Assembly (NCBI RefSeq): GCF_029784155.1
Contig: NC_073691.1
Span: forward strand, 55,003,978-55,067,977
DNA length: 64,000 bases
Origin: Uranotaenia lowii
Taxonomy: Eukaryota > Arthropoda > Insecta > Diptera > Culicidae
Direction: 5' to 3'
This document shows positions 1-11,112 of this stretch, in pieces. Position numbers and translations under genes: made by a program. Below the pieces are notes generated by a model. That model was not told the origin of the DNA, did no database searches, and saw only the letters and a list, made by a program, of their open reading frames with translations. How positions within the stretch are numbered: position 1 is the stretch's first letter; every line of letters starts with the position of its first letter.

Positions 1-96
1 CATCTTGTCGCTTTGAACTAACTGCTTCCCAAACTCAGAATCAGTTCTTATTCGCTATTCGATTCTGAGATATCCTCTCAGAATAAACTGCCAACA
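1..96 (-). repeat. Copia LTR, partial (cut by window start)
   Basis: Identical to the start of the complete LTR at 1416-1586. Read on the minus strand it begins TGTTGGCAG at position 96 and runs off the window edge. It lies directly downstream of a copia RNase H coding region on the same strand, as a 3' LTR should. Confidence 0.75.
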
Positions 97-1067
97 CTGT
101 TGGGCTACGCCGAACCACATGCTGTATTAGCTAAGTTTATCGTGTATGATGACTTGTATTGTTGTCATCATCTTTGATCATCATTAGTTTTCTAAATGCT
201 ATTGTTCTCAATATCCGATTAGACCGAACAAAAGGAAGACGAAACCAAAACAAAACAATGTGGTGTTGGGTTTCACACGGAGGAGTCGGCAGCGATCCAG
301 AATGGAATCTTCCAAGCGGTTTGACGGACTTCTGCAGGATCCGAAAAACCGTGAGTAACAACACCTCTTCTATCAATACTCAAATTGAGAATGCTGAACT
401 TCTCCAGGTACTGGATAAAGGGAATGTTGTCCTTCATCAAGGTAAATGGAATGCTATCCACACCCAATTCACCCAGGAAGTTTGCTAGCCACAAACCTTC
501 CTATACCGCATAATACAGCGCTCCAATCTCAGTTCCGGTCGGAGAGAGACTGACCGTCTGCTGACGTTTCGTTGACTACTGAATTAGATTTCCGAAGATC
601 ATGTATGCAAAGCCCGATACAGATCTTCGATGATCGGAATCGTTTGCGAAATCTGGGTCCGCATATACAATTAGTGGATCCGAATTAGCGGTTCTGCGGA
701 ATACCAACGCCAGGCAGGCCTGGTATTTGCTGAGTGCGCTAATCGCAGCACAGATATCTGGTCTCGATGATGCTCGGTGATTCACTCTCCATCTATTTCG
801 TCCAGCGAACGTTGGTGTCAAGCGGTGTGCTTACGGATTTGTAATCGACCATACCAAATTGCTGCAGAACCTTCTCGACATATCCTGATTGCGAAATCTC
901 GATTGTACTCCTCTGGAAGTCTCGCTTGATGGTCATTCCCAGGAAAGTCTTGACCTCCAACAGATCCTTCATTTGGAATAGCCATGCTAGTTCGATTTTT
1001 ATCCAGATAACCTCGGATACAGCTTTTCTGTAAATCAGGATGTCATCCACGTAAAGAATGAGGATGA
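97..1067 (-). pseudogene. Copia pol 3' part, copy 1 (RT C-terminus and RNase H)
   Basis: Minus-strand remnant of a Ty1/copia polyprotein. From its 5' end (high coordinates) it encodes the RT palm end (LYVDDILIYRK type, 793-1050), the connection segment ending VSTPLDTN, then the RNase H-like part with AISALSKYQ and YADPDFANDSDHRRSVSG (576-821). The C-terminal LANFLGELGVDS stretch (273-494) leads into the LTR. It is broken by frame changes and ends abruptly at 1067, where the sequence changes to an unrelated reverse-transcriptase fragment. It retains 35 bases (about 811-845) that copy 2 lacks, so copy 1 keeps the better reading frame there. The homology is clear. The reason for the truncation is not visible. 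Confidence 0.85.
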
Positions 1068-1415
1068 AAAATCACTCGACCGTCTGAACCACGAAAACAT
1101 CTGGACTGCTCTTAGACAACGAGGAGTCCCAGATAACCTAGTCCATATCATCGAAGCACATTAAGAAGTATTTCGTGCAAAGTCCTGCGAAAATGTCTTA
1201 TCCGATCCAATCTCATTAACTGCTGGATTGACACAAGGATGTATTTTATCACCGCTGCTTGTTCTTATCGTAATGGCTGAGATCTAGACTGGATCGATCG
1301 ACTGTGCACCAAACCGAGGATTGCCGTGGAATTCTACAACTATGGAGCAGCTGAACGACCTTGACTTGGCAGACGATATTGCCTTTGTTGAGAAATGAGA
1401 TTTCAGACGCAGGTG
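1068..1415 (+). pseudogene. Non-LTR retrotransposon reverse transcriptase fragment
   Basis: Plus-strand translation gives pieces typical of LINE reverse transcriptase: DRLNHENIWTALRQRGVP, then LTAGLTQGCILSPLL (the G-x-x-Q-G-C motif), and later LNDLDLADDIAFVE with the LADD catalytic box. Stops occur at about 1162 and 1287 and again just after LADDIAFVE, so it is dead. It has neither the 5' endonuclease nor a 3' tail. It sits exactly between the two copia pieces, its end abutting the LTR at 1416. It is either old sequence into which copia inserted or a passenger of the rearrangement that duplicated copia. It most resembles RTE-type elements, but I cannot fix the clade. Confidence 0.7.
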
Positions 1416-1586
1416 TGTTGGAATTGAGTTATCGTTTATTTATTCCCTTCGTTAAGTCCTAACACAATAACTTACTATTATAGCGATTATCATCTTGTCG
1501 CTTTGAACTAACTGCTTCCCAAACTCAGAATCAGTTCTTATTCGCTATTCGATTCTGAGATATCCTCTCAGAATAAACTGCCAACA
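1416..1586 (-). repeat. Copia LTR, complete, 171 bp
   Basis: Bounded by the 6-bp inverted termini TGTTGG (1416-1421) and CCAACA (1581-1586), the TG...CA rule of LTR elements. It lies immediately 3' of the RNase H coding region of copia copy 2 on the minus strand. No matching 5' LTR is present upstream of the integrase part near 3.9 kb, so copy 2 is 5'-truncated. Confidence 0.8.
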
Positions 1587-2521
1587 CTGTTGGGCTACGC
1601 CGAACCACATGCTGTATTAGCTAAGTTTATCGTGTATGATGACTTGTATTGTTGTCATCATCTTTGATCATCATTAGTTTTCTAAATGCTATTGTTCTCA
1701 ATATCCGATTAGACCGAACAAAAGGAAGACGAAACCAAAACAAAACAATGTGGTGTTGGGTTTCACACGGAGGAGTCGGCAGCGATCCAGAATGGAATCT
1801 TCCAAGCGGTTTGACGGACTTCTGCAGGATCCGAAAAACCGTGAGTAACAACACCTCTTCTATCAATACTCAAATTGAGAATGCTGAACTTCTCCAGGTA
1901 CTGGATAAAGGGAATGTTGTCCTTCATCAAGGTAAATGGAATGCTATCCACACCCAATTCACCCAGGAAGTTTGCTAGCCACAAACCTTCCTATACCGCA
2001 TAATACAGCGCTCCAATCTCAGTTCCGGTCGGAGAGAGACTGACCGTCTGCTGACGTTTCGTTGACTACTGAATTAGATTTCCGAAGATCATGTATGCAA
2101 AGCCCGATACAGATCTTCGATGATCGGAATCGTTTGCGAAATCTGGGTCCGCATATACAATTAGTGGATCCGAATTAGCGGTTCTGCGGAATACCAACGC
2201 CAGGCAGGCCTGGTATTTGCTGAGTGCGCTAATCGCAGCACAGATATCTGGTCTCGATGATGCTCGGTGATTCACTCTCCATCTATTTCGTCCAGCGAAT
2301 CGACCATACCAAATTGCTGCAGAACCTTCTCGACATATCCTGATTGCGAAATCTCGATTGTACTCCTCTGGAAGTCTCGTTTGATGGTCATTCCCAGGAA
2401 AGTCTTGACCTCCAACAGATCCTTCATTTGGAATAGCCATGCTAGTTCGATTTTTATCCAGATAACCTCGGATACAGCTTTTCTGTAAATCAGGATGTCA
2501 TCCACGTAAAGAATGAGGATG
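1491..2521. repeat. Direct duplicate of 1-1067
   Basis: The sequence from 1491 repeats that from position 1 almost base for base (shift 1490, then 1455 after a 35-base gap at about 2299/2300). The few differences include one C/T change near 934/2379. Similarity stops at 1067/2521. The two copies must be very young or an assembly/haplotype artefact. Confidence 0.9.
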
Positions 2522-3864
2522 AGTCCTCGCTTACAGGATCGGTAAACGCAGCAGTCACTCTTCAACGGAATGAATCCAAGTTTACATATTTCATCGTCGA
2601 ATCGCTGATTTTTAGCACTACCCGCTTTTTTAAAGCCGTATAGGCTTTTCTGCAGCCAAACCACCTTCGATTTGCCCATGTCGTCATTTGGCAACTCCAT
2701 GAAGATAACCTTTTCTAAATTCCCGTTAAGAAATGCAGTTTTGACGTCCATCTGATGAACGACCAAGGCCAAACGGTACGAAAGCTCTCCATTTTGGCCA
2801 CCGCAACATAAGTTTCCCAGTAGTCTAGTCCTGGTCTTTGGGAACACCCTTTCGCGACCAATCGAGCCTTGTAGCGACCATCATCTTTAGCGATGAACAC
2901 CCATTTGGACGGTTTTCTGTGACCTGGGGGCAAGCTAACCGCTTCCCAAGATTTATTTCCCTTCACGGCTGCCATTTCTCGTCGATGGTGGTTTTCCAGG
3001 AGTCCCAATCGTCCGGGCGCTTAAGCTTACTAATGTTTTGAGGTAGCTCCTCCTGAATGACTGCGGCTACGCTAGCATCGTACCGCTGAGTAGCTCCTCC
3101 AGTTCGCTGACTTCGTCTCAGCGCCGGTTAAGAATAGATGGAATCTTGTTCATCATCATCATCTTTTGGAAACCCCGCGCTAATCTCGTAGTCGCTTTTT
3201 TGTTGGTCTTCCACAATCACACTATTGACCACAGCGTGATCGGAGTCAGCAGGTGGATCAACAGACTGCTCGGATGAGCGCTCAGGTATGTTTTCGGGCA
3301 CATGCAGGCTGTTTTCAGACTCTGGTGGGTTTTCAGCTGGCTTCTCGATGGATGAGGGGAGTGGATCTGCGTGTTTCTGTTGAGGTTCCATCAAGCTGGA
3401 TTCATCGAAGACCACGTTACGATGAATTTCGAGGGATCGGCTCGAACCAATCCAAAGACTATATCCATTATTTGCAGAACCCTCAAATACCAGCCGTTTC
3501 GATTTGGATTCGAGTTTCTACCGCTTTTCATTCGAAACTTTCGGAATCTGTGCGTACGCTAGGCACCCTAAAATACGCAGATAGTTTAGCTTTGGCCTCC
3601 GATCGAACCACATTTCATAGGAAGTCTTGTTAACATGATCTTCGATTGCTTGCTGCCATGGATCATTGCCCTTGCTCCTTTCTCAGAACAGAATATTTGA
3701 AATTCGTTGCTGATGTATTCACGCCCGTTGTTGCATCGCAGCTTGCACAGCTTCTGACCGAAGTGTACTGTAGCCATAGCCTCGTATTGCTTAGATCGCT
3801 CGAAGACCTCGCTCTCAATACTGTCTACGTCTGAGGGATTTTGACCATAGAACAATCCCCCCAC
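1587..3864 (-). mobile_element. Ty1/copia retrotransposon, copy 2, 5'-truncated and broken
   Basis: Minus-strand copia polyprotein remnant in the order integrase, hinge, RT, RNase H, LTR, which is the copia (not Ty3) order. The integrase part (3586-3864) has LRCNNGREYISNEFQIFC, with the Asp of the usual LRxDNGxEY motif replaced by Asn. The hinge (3128-3415) starts VVFDESS and is Pro/Glu/Ser-rich. The RT begins near 3008 with KWVFIAKDDGRYKARLVAKG, continues through MDVKTAFLNGNLEKVIFME and LYVDDILIYRK, and is followed by RNase H (YADPDFANDSD). Gag, protease and the zinc-binding N-terminus of integrase are missing. A 35-base deletion near 2300 shifts the frame between RT and RNase H. The element is certainly copia and certainly inactive. 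Confidence 0.9.
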
Positions 3865-6273
3865 TTCTTGGTCTAGCTAGAGCCACGAGAACTGATCCGG
3901 GGTGGGCCCTACATCGGCTTCTTTTTAGGCGACTTCACTGGCTCTCGACGGCAACGGAAGCCAGGGACTGCCGGCTGTGCAGGAACGGTCCTTGGATGAT
4001 GATGTCGCTTGGTCTACCTTCAGGCTTTTCAAAACTTTGCATCGAGGGGTGTGTTTCCTAAGTGTTTCTAAGAAGATGATAAGGGGCTAATCGCTCAACC
4101 GGTAACACTCATGTGTTTGACCAGATGCAGACCATGAAGTTTTTTCTAACTTCCTGATATATAAAATAAGAAAATCACCTTTTCACAGATTAAAGTTACC
4201 TCAAAGAATATCGAAAGAAGTTTTAACAGAAAATGGGGTAAAAAGGTTTAAATTTCTTCTCTAATTTTAACATTTCTATAAATTTCTTACACTTAGTTCA
4301 ATGAAACCAAATTGTAGGCAAACGAGCAGTGTCCCGCTTCCTTTTCCCCATTTCCTTCATTCTTCCAAAATAAACGTTTATTGTTCGATTTTTGAAAATT
4401 TGCAAAATCACGTTACCTACAAATCTGTATTGGTATGTAATGAGAACTAGAATGTTCTCCAATGTATGCACAATCTCTCTACTACAACACCGTCTGCATC
4501 AAAACCTATCGATAGGATGTAAAATAACACCACTCGAGTAATTGTAAAGCGTGTTCAACGGGGTGGAAAATATTTCGGCGAAATGAATCCTTTTGCTGTT
4601 TTATTTCGAACCAGCCAGCAGTAGTAAGTAGTCGACTGGAGAAAGGCAACCCTCTCGCCAATCCTCAGAAACCGCAACTGTAATGAGCTGTAAAATGTGT
4701 AAATAATACTGGCGGGCGGTCTCAGCTATGATGCTTGAGAGTAGAATTTTTTTTTCTACTCTTAAGAGCTGATTATCGCATATCGATTTCCAAGTGCTGT
4801 CTGGGAAATGGTTGAATGCACTTAATTTCTCAATGCTGGGAAGCTTTAAGAGAAATTCAAAATAAAAAAATGACCAGAAAAGGTAGTAAAATTGTTGAAA
4901 AAAGAATGACAAGAAAAATATTCATCCTAAGATTAAAATGTAGCGGTGTAAAGTATGCCGATTTCCGAAAACACATAAAGGTAGGTAGCAACGTAATGAG
5001 CATGGTTCAAATGAATGAAATTCCCATTTCTCGGGATCGTTTTCACGGCTGTCAAAAGGCACGACCCGGAATATTTTCGCAGAGTGATGCCCGTTATTCT
5101 TGTGCTTTCACGGAATTGATGCACATTTCTCATCCGGATGCTGTGCCATTGAAATTTCGTTCTGTTGCTTTTATTATACACTTTAGAGGCCTCCCAACTG
5201 TCCAATTTCAGCTCCTCGACGACTGGAAGCTTTAACCGGCAGCTTAAGCGGAATTTACTGCAATTAATCTTGGCTCTTTACCGAACGACAGATGCTGCGG
5301 TTTTTCACTGATTGGACCCTCGAATCTCGAATCTGGACAGCTGCTGCGAGGAGGACGGGAAGCAGCTTCGCGGTCAAAGGGCTTTCTTTGGGTATTTTGA
5401 AAGCCGCGCCAATTTTCGGCAAGCCAGCCACCTTGTCATGCAGATCCACATCGAGTCCGATTCGGTCCCTAAAATATCCGTTTCTTCTTACGCGACCTTT
5501 GCAAATGACTAAAAAAAAAATGATAAGGAATAAGAAGAATTCCGGGGCAGGTCTTAAAACGATGATATTGCAGTTTAACGGACTAATTTGAGTGAGTGAG
5601 CAGGGATTTTTCAGCTCGGGATGCAGAAGAGCCAGTCAGGTCCTTCGCCAAAAAAGAATCGAATGAAGGGTAGGGGGGAGTCTTTAAGTGGCCGTGATAA
5701 ATTAGTTCATTTGGGCCTCCGATATCAATATTGTTTGTCATTATGGGGGCCCAGGAGTCTTCTTAAACGCTGCGTTTACCTCCAGAAGCAGGGAGATGAA
5801 AAGATCAGCAGCAGGGCATTTTTATCGGCTGCAATTAATGACGCAGCGATAAAACGTGTTTGCCAGCTTTTACAGAATGATTTTGATAACATAATTACTT
5901 TCCTCCGAAGGGAACTGTTTTCCGCACAATTAAGACGTCTGGGGTGTTTTCAACTGGTGATGGGACATGTATGCAGCTTTTCGTTTGACACTAACTGTAT
6001 GGATTCGTTTTTGTTTTTTTCGTTTATAATGGTTATTTTATAACGGTATATAGTGACAGGCAGAAACAAAAATCCGCCCCTCGTTTAAATCTTAAAATGC
6101 CGATTTTTCGGTTTGTCGAAATTATTCCAAATTTCAATGAGTTCTTTGAAAATTTGGTAATTTCAAGATCATCTACAGTTGCTTTAAAAAAAGAATGAAA
6201 TCGCGTGAAGCTACGTAAAGTCAGTTTCACATAGAATCTGGTCGCATCTTTTCATTTACTACAGCGCCCCTAG
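3865..6273. other. No gene recognised, 2.4 kb
   Basis: A GC-richer patch at 3870-4080 does not continue the copia reading frame. The remainder is AT-rich. Open stretches at 4816-5235 and 5621-6043 (plus strand, 139 and 140 codons) show no motif I recognise and no codon pattern that sets them apart from chance. No repeat unit or terminal inverted repeat was seen. Confidence 0.5.
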
Positions 6274-7385
6274 TTGTCACATCGCAAATCTATTGGCAGT
6301 GTTTTGATCCGGATGGTTTGTTTACTTAGTGGTGAAAATTTCATCAAGATTGAAGTAGTCAGTCAAAAGTTATCGACGATGGAACGCGAAAGGCGAGAGA
6401 AAATTCTGCACACTCACGTAGAGAAACCGACGCGGTCAGGGGTAAAGATAGCAAAATTCCTGAAATATCCAAAATCGACTGTAAATTCGGTGCTGCAATG
6501 TTACCGGGAGACCCTTACGGTGGATCGAGCAAAACAAACCAGGCGTAAAAGTGGAACATATGACCGGAAGCTGCGAGAAATGGTAATTCGATCAGTTCTC
6601 AATAATCCTGGAATCTCCTTACGTGATTTGGCGAAAAAGTTCAAGACGAACCACAGTACAGCTCGACGAATTTGCTTGCGAGAAGGCTTGCGGTCGTATC
6701 ATGCAAGCAAACACCCCAACAGGACGCTGGAACAAAACCTGGTTGCCAAAACCAGGACAAGGAAGTTGTACGAGAAAGTGTTGACCAAGTACAACGGATG
6801 CATTTTGATGGACGACGAAACTTACGTCAAAATGGATTTTGGACAAATACCCGGCAACAAATTTTACCTTGCGAAGCGTAAAGGGAATGTTGCGGGTAGA
6901 TTCAATTTTGTTTTCGTAGATAAATTTGCTCGTAAGTTGATGATTTGGCAAAGGATCTGTAGTTGTGGGAAGAAGACTAAGATTTTTATCACTGGGGACA
7001 CAATGAATGGAAATGTTTACAAAGAAGAATGTCTCCAGAATAGGGTTTTGCCATTCATTCGGTCCCACAAAGGTCCGATGAAGTTCTGGCCGGACCTGGC
7101 AAGCTGCCACTACAGCCGGGATGTCGTTAAGTGGTATAAGGAGAACAAGATCGATTTAGTCGAAAAAAAGTATCAATCCACCAAACTGTCCGGATTTTCG
7201 TCCCATCGAGAAATATTGGGCAATAGTAAAGGGCAAACTGAAGAAATGTGGCAGAACCATGGAAAAACCCGCTTAAATGGAAAAGTGGTGGAACAAGATG
7301 GCAAATGAGGTTAGGTACTGTGCAGAAAAAGATGGGTGGTATCACAAATAATGTTCGAAAATTCATCCGAAAAGCTGACGAATGA
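6274..7385 (+). pseudogene. Tc1/mariner transposase, DD37E type, frameshifted
   Basis: Remnant of a Tc1/mariner transposase. The N-terminal region (from about MERERREKILHTHVEKPT at 6379) holds two helix-turn-helix-like parts: GVKIAKFLKYPKSTVNSVL and PGISLRDLAKKFKTNHSTAR. The first catalytic Asp is in CILMDDETYVKMDF (about 6805), the second in KFWPDLASCHYSRD (Asp codon 7093-7095), and the third is the Glu of RPIEKYW at 7208-7210. The distance 7093 to 7208 is 115 bases. Removing one extra base in the A-run near 7170 leaves 37 residues between Asp and Glu, the DD37E signature. Beyond this point the homology to about 7385 needs further frame changes. Full-length family members have about 330-350 residues, so the gene is nearly complete but dead. 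Terminal inverted repeats were not found. Confidence 0.88.
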
Positions 7386-8417
7386 TTTTTATGTATTTTT
7401 TTTCTTTAAAGTGCAATTAAAACCCTACAAAATTACATTTTTATTTTTGTTGTACGTTATTTCTTTGCAGAGAAATGATCTTTTATTCGACCAGATTGTA
7501 AAACAGACTTTACTCTCTTCCAACTTTGACAAGCTGCCATTTTTCTCTCTTGGTTGATATTTTTTCATGAAATTTTCAAACTATCAAGTTTTACTATCCA
7601 ACAACGGCTCTCCAAAATTTGTCTTCACAATGACTGGAGTCAAGGATACAGCTTTCCTCGTAAAAATTGGAAATTTGGAATTTGGAATTGGTTCACTAAA
7701 TTTGCTGTATCTTTGACGATTCTCATTAAAAAAATTTGAAATTTGAACAAAAGATGTAAGAATGTTTGATCTTGTACCAGGGCAAGTCTCGTCAAAATCG
7801 ATTGACGTGATCAAAAATGGTGCCGGGTAGAAAATAAGGTTCATTATCGCCCAGCAGACGATTTGATTCTTTTTTGGACGGGAGGGAAAACATCTTAATC
7901 AATGTACCTACTATTGATTTTTTCTTTCATAAAATCAAAATTTTTCACAACGAATGTTGTAAATTGATAGGAACTTCATTCCATAAAAATACAAATTTTT
8001 GCTTTACTCGAAAACTGATCAAGCGAAGGCAATCAAATTTGGCATGCGAGAGTAAAAGTATAACATTTGATTCACTGGCATTTCCTAAAATATGTCCTTA
8101 ATTGAATAGTTAAGAGAAAATGTTGAATTCTTCCAATGTCTCGGATTTATTCGGACGTGTCCGGGTTTTCAAGGTAAAGTGGAAAAGTTAAGCAGTCTAC
8201 CGCCCAGCCTGATTTACAGAATATTGTAAAATCAAGTCCGTATTTGGTGGATTTATTTACATAAAAAAAAACAAAAAATCAATTTAAACTTGAGCTTGTT
8301 TTCTCCAAATATTTTATTTTTTGGAAGCTTGAAAAACATCTGAAAGCTTCTGGCATATTTCGATAAAAAAAATCGAAATTTGAGCAATCATAAATTTTTT
8401 GTTAATTAAAAACATGG
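7386..8417. other. AT-rich spacer, nothing recognised
   Basis: Just over 1 kb of AT-rich sequence with only short open frames (longest 61-86 codons) that show no domain. No tandem repeat or terminal repeat seen. Confidence 0.5.
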
Positions 8418-9944
8418 ATTTAGCTTAGGCTTGCCAGATACTTTCAGAAAAAAGCGGGACATTTTTCGAAAAAAAGCAGGACACAGCCGAAAAAAGCGGG
8501 AAATTTAAAAAATTCTTAAAATAGAAGCTTAATTGTATAGCCAAACTTATACGTATACGTATCTATATGTATTCCTAGAAAGTATACTAAGGTTTTTTTA
8601 CGCACATTTATTTTGCTATGTTTTTCTATCATGGCTCCTATGTACACGATTTTTGGCAATGCACGCGAATGGATACGTTATGAGTCAAGTCCTATATGTG
8701 AACGGTGAATTTGATAACACGTAAAAATATTTGAGGAACAACAAATACATTTCAAATATGTTTTAAAAATTCGAAACTCGAGAAAATTTCCATCATTATA
8801 TATTTTGGACAATTGAGTTGAAAAAGGCTGTGTGTGATAAAAGGCAATTTAACTAAGATATGCAATTAATTTTTTTTCAAACAGCTCTTGATAAGTTTGG
8901 AAAATAGATAAAAACTAATTTAATCAATTTGTGCACTTTTTTAGTAAAACTGTAGAACATTATAAATGTTTGGATATTGAAGATTTTATTTCAATGATCA
9001 GCTTTCTCGAAGACCGCGAGTCATTTTTTCTTCACAGAAAAAAGGTATAGAAGTTTTCTTATTGTTAATTTTTCCCAATTTCTCAAAAATTGGAGTTTTG
9101 ACAAAATTTTTAGGCAATATTTAACCACATTATATCTTAGATATTTCCGAAACAATAAGTCCAATCATTTTGCAGTCTTCAACAAAGCTCTCAAATAAGT
9201 TAAAATCTTTTATATCAAATATTCACTTTTTTCAGCAGTGTCAGGAATGTTATCGTTTTGAATTTCTAAAAATTGTAGAATTTAATATTTTTAAAGCGAT
9301 GTATCTTTGTTAATAGAATATCTAGACAAAATCTGAATCCTTGATAAGATGGAGGATATTCAAAGGATTCTAAATCAGTTTTTGTTTTTCAAGAAGGTTT
9401 GTTGGTTCGTCAGTTGTCAATGATCGATTTTACCCGAAATTGGTCAATTTCAAAATTCCCACACGCCATATAACTAAAACAAGAGCTTAACAAAATCGGA
9501 CAAATGATTCGAATTCAAGACGACAAAATCATCCAAAATCAGTTAATTGAAACATAAGCACCAAAAATGCTGTTCTCTACTGTAATCATTTGGAAGCAAG
9601 CATTAAGGTTAAAATTTACATTACATTGGTTGAACGTGGTTCAAGAACACGTAACTGAATCATAATCTTACTGTAATTTTAGAGTTATTCAGTATTGTCT
9701 TACATAAACTATGAAAAATTCTGCTTATTTTGAGAAAAAAGACGTATTTAACCAGATTTTTCTTGTTGTACCAATGAATTGAAATTGATGTTAAAGTTTG
9801 ATTTTTTGCTGTGAAAGTCAGTGAACTTCATTTTACAAGACAAAAAGCGGGACATTTTGAGGAAAAAGCGGGACGGCGGGACATTCAACAAAAAAGCGGG
9901 ACATGTCCCGCTTTTGCGGGACGGATGGCAACCCTAATTTAGCT
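8418..9944. mobile_element. Non-autonomous hAT-like transposon with 8-bp target duplication
   Basis: The element spans 8426-9936 (1511 bp). Its ends are TAGGCTTGCC and GGCAACCCTA, an inverted pair with one mismatch, and it is flanked by a perfect 8-bp direct repeat ATTTAGCT at 8418-8425 and 9937-9944. An 8-bp duplication is the hAT hallmark. Both ends carry iterated AAAGCGGGACAT-type motifs: about 8453, 8470 and 8494 on the left, and 9845, 9866, 9876, 9893 and an inverted copy at about 9904 on the right. These could be subterminal transposase-binding sites. The interior is AT-rich and has no transposase frame, so the element would depend on a relative elsewhere. Confidence 0.8.
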
Positions 9945-10150
9945 TAAATTTGTCCGGATTTTGTGTTGTTGTTCCAAATTACCAGATAATTTCAGGTTTT
10001 GAAAAAAATATATTCTGATTAGCTTATTCCACATAATGCGGAAAAATTCTGCAATGCCTACTGTAGGGCAGGCCCGTGCCCTTCCTTGAGATCACCAAAT
10101 GATTTGACTTATGCTTTGAAAAACTTCAAAGATTCCATTCGGTTAAAATA

Positions 10151-11112
10151 TAGGGGAAAGTCGGGTAAGACGGACACAGCGGGTAAAACGGACACTTTCG
10201 ATATTTCGAATATTAGAATGTTTGGCAAAAATCTAATGATGGGAATTTGTTCACCTAAGTGTATCAACACTTTCGAGACCCTTTGTTTATTTATAGCTAG
10301 CAAGGTCCCATAAAAGTAAACAAAACAAACAGAAACTTTGAGGATCCATTATTTGATGTAATTTTCTCTCCTCATTTAGTAGTTCATAACTCGTAAAATT
10401 TTCAAAAATTTCGACCGTTTTCAAAGGAAGAGTTTTTATTAGGCTTCTTTTTAACGATCTGGAGAAAAAATCAGCAAATTTCTGTCAAAGGGCTTGAACA
10501 ACAAACGTTTTGGAAAAAAAGTTGCTAAGGCGGGTAAGACGGACACCTCAAGGTCGGGTAAAACGGACACATAAGTTTCTCCATGTCTTTTAAACTTTTC
10601 ATCGGTTTGATCTTCCATATGCCTTCAAAAGACCTTGGCAAGAAGAATTGTTGGTCGAAAAGCGCTCGGCATGTCAAACAGGCCGTAAAAACTGTAAAAA
10701 TAGGATCTCCGGTTTAGAAAGCGCTTATAAAATACGGAATTCCGAAACCATACTGTTTCGCTTCTGGATTCGAATCACTTGGTTCCATTTTGGTTTTAAA
10801 ACGTTTTCAAATACTTAACTCACAAAAATACCTACTTTAACAGCAATATTTGCGACAAAATGTACCTTTTCTGAGCAGTGTCCGTTTTACCCGACCATTT
10901 TTGAAAAGTGTAATTTGCAAGCATGTTTTAGATTGCTTCAACAACTTTCAACAACCTTCAACAGACTTGATGAAGGAAATTTACTAATTCCAATGGTTAA
11001 TGCGATAGCAACCTAAACAGCCCATCTGCACGAAAACTGCGTAAAAGTAGCAATATCTGCCTTTCTATTGCGATTCTACCTTAGGGTGTCCGTTTTACCC
11101 GACTTTCCCCTA
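10151..11112. mobile_element. TA-flanked MITE with iterated GGGTAAAACGGACAC motif
   Basis: A 958-bp element (10153-11110) with 25-bp terminal inverted repeats starting GGGGAAAGTCGGGTAA, one mismatch between the ends, flanked by TA on both sides (10151-10152, 11111-11112). TA duplication is typical of Tc1/mariner-type elements. The motif CGGGTAARACGGACAC lies inside the left terminal repeat and recurs nearby at about 10180, then at 10530 and 10553. Inverted copies are at about 10878 and in the right terminal repeat. No coding frame is present. Confidence 0.8.

Noticed and set aside
159..488. Plus-strand 109-codon frame, present twice (also 1649-1978)
   Set aside because: Antisense of the copia RNase H C-terminus and adjacent sequence; repeated only because copia is duplicated.
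4816..6043. Two plus-strand frames of about 140 codons as possible genes
   Set aside because: No recognisable domain, no splice or start context that sets them apart, and frames of this length arise by chance over 64 kb.
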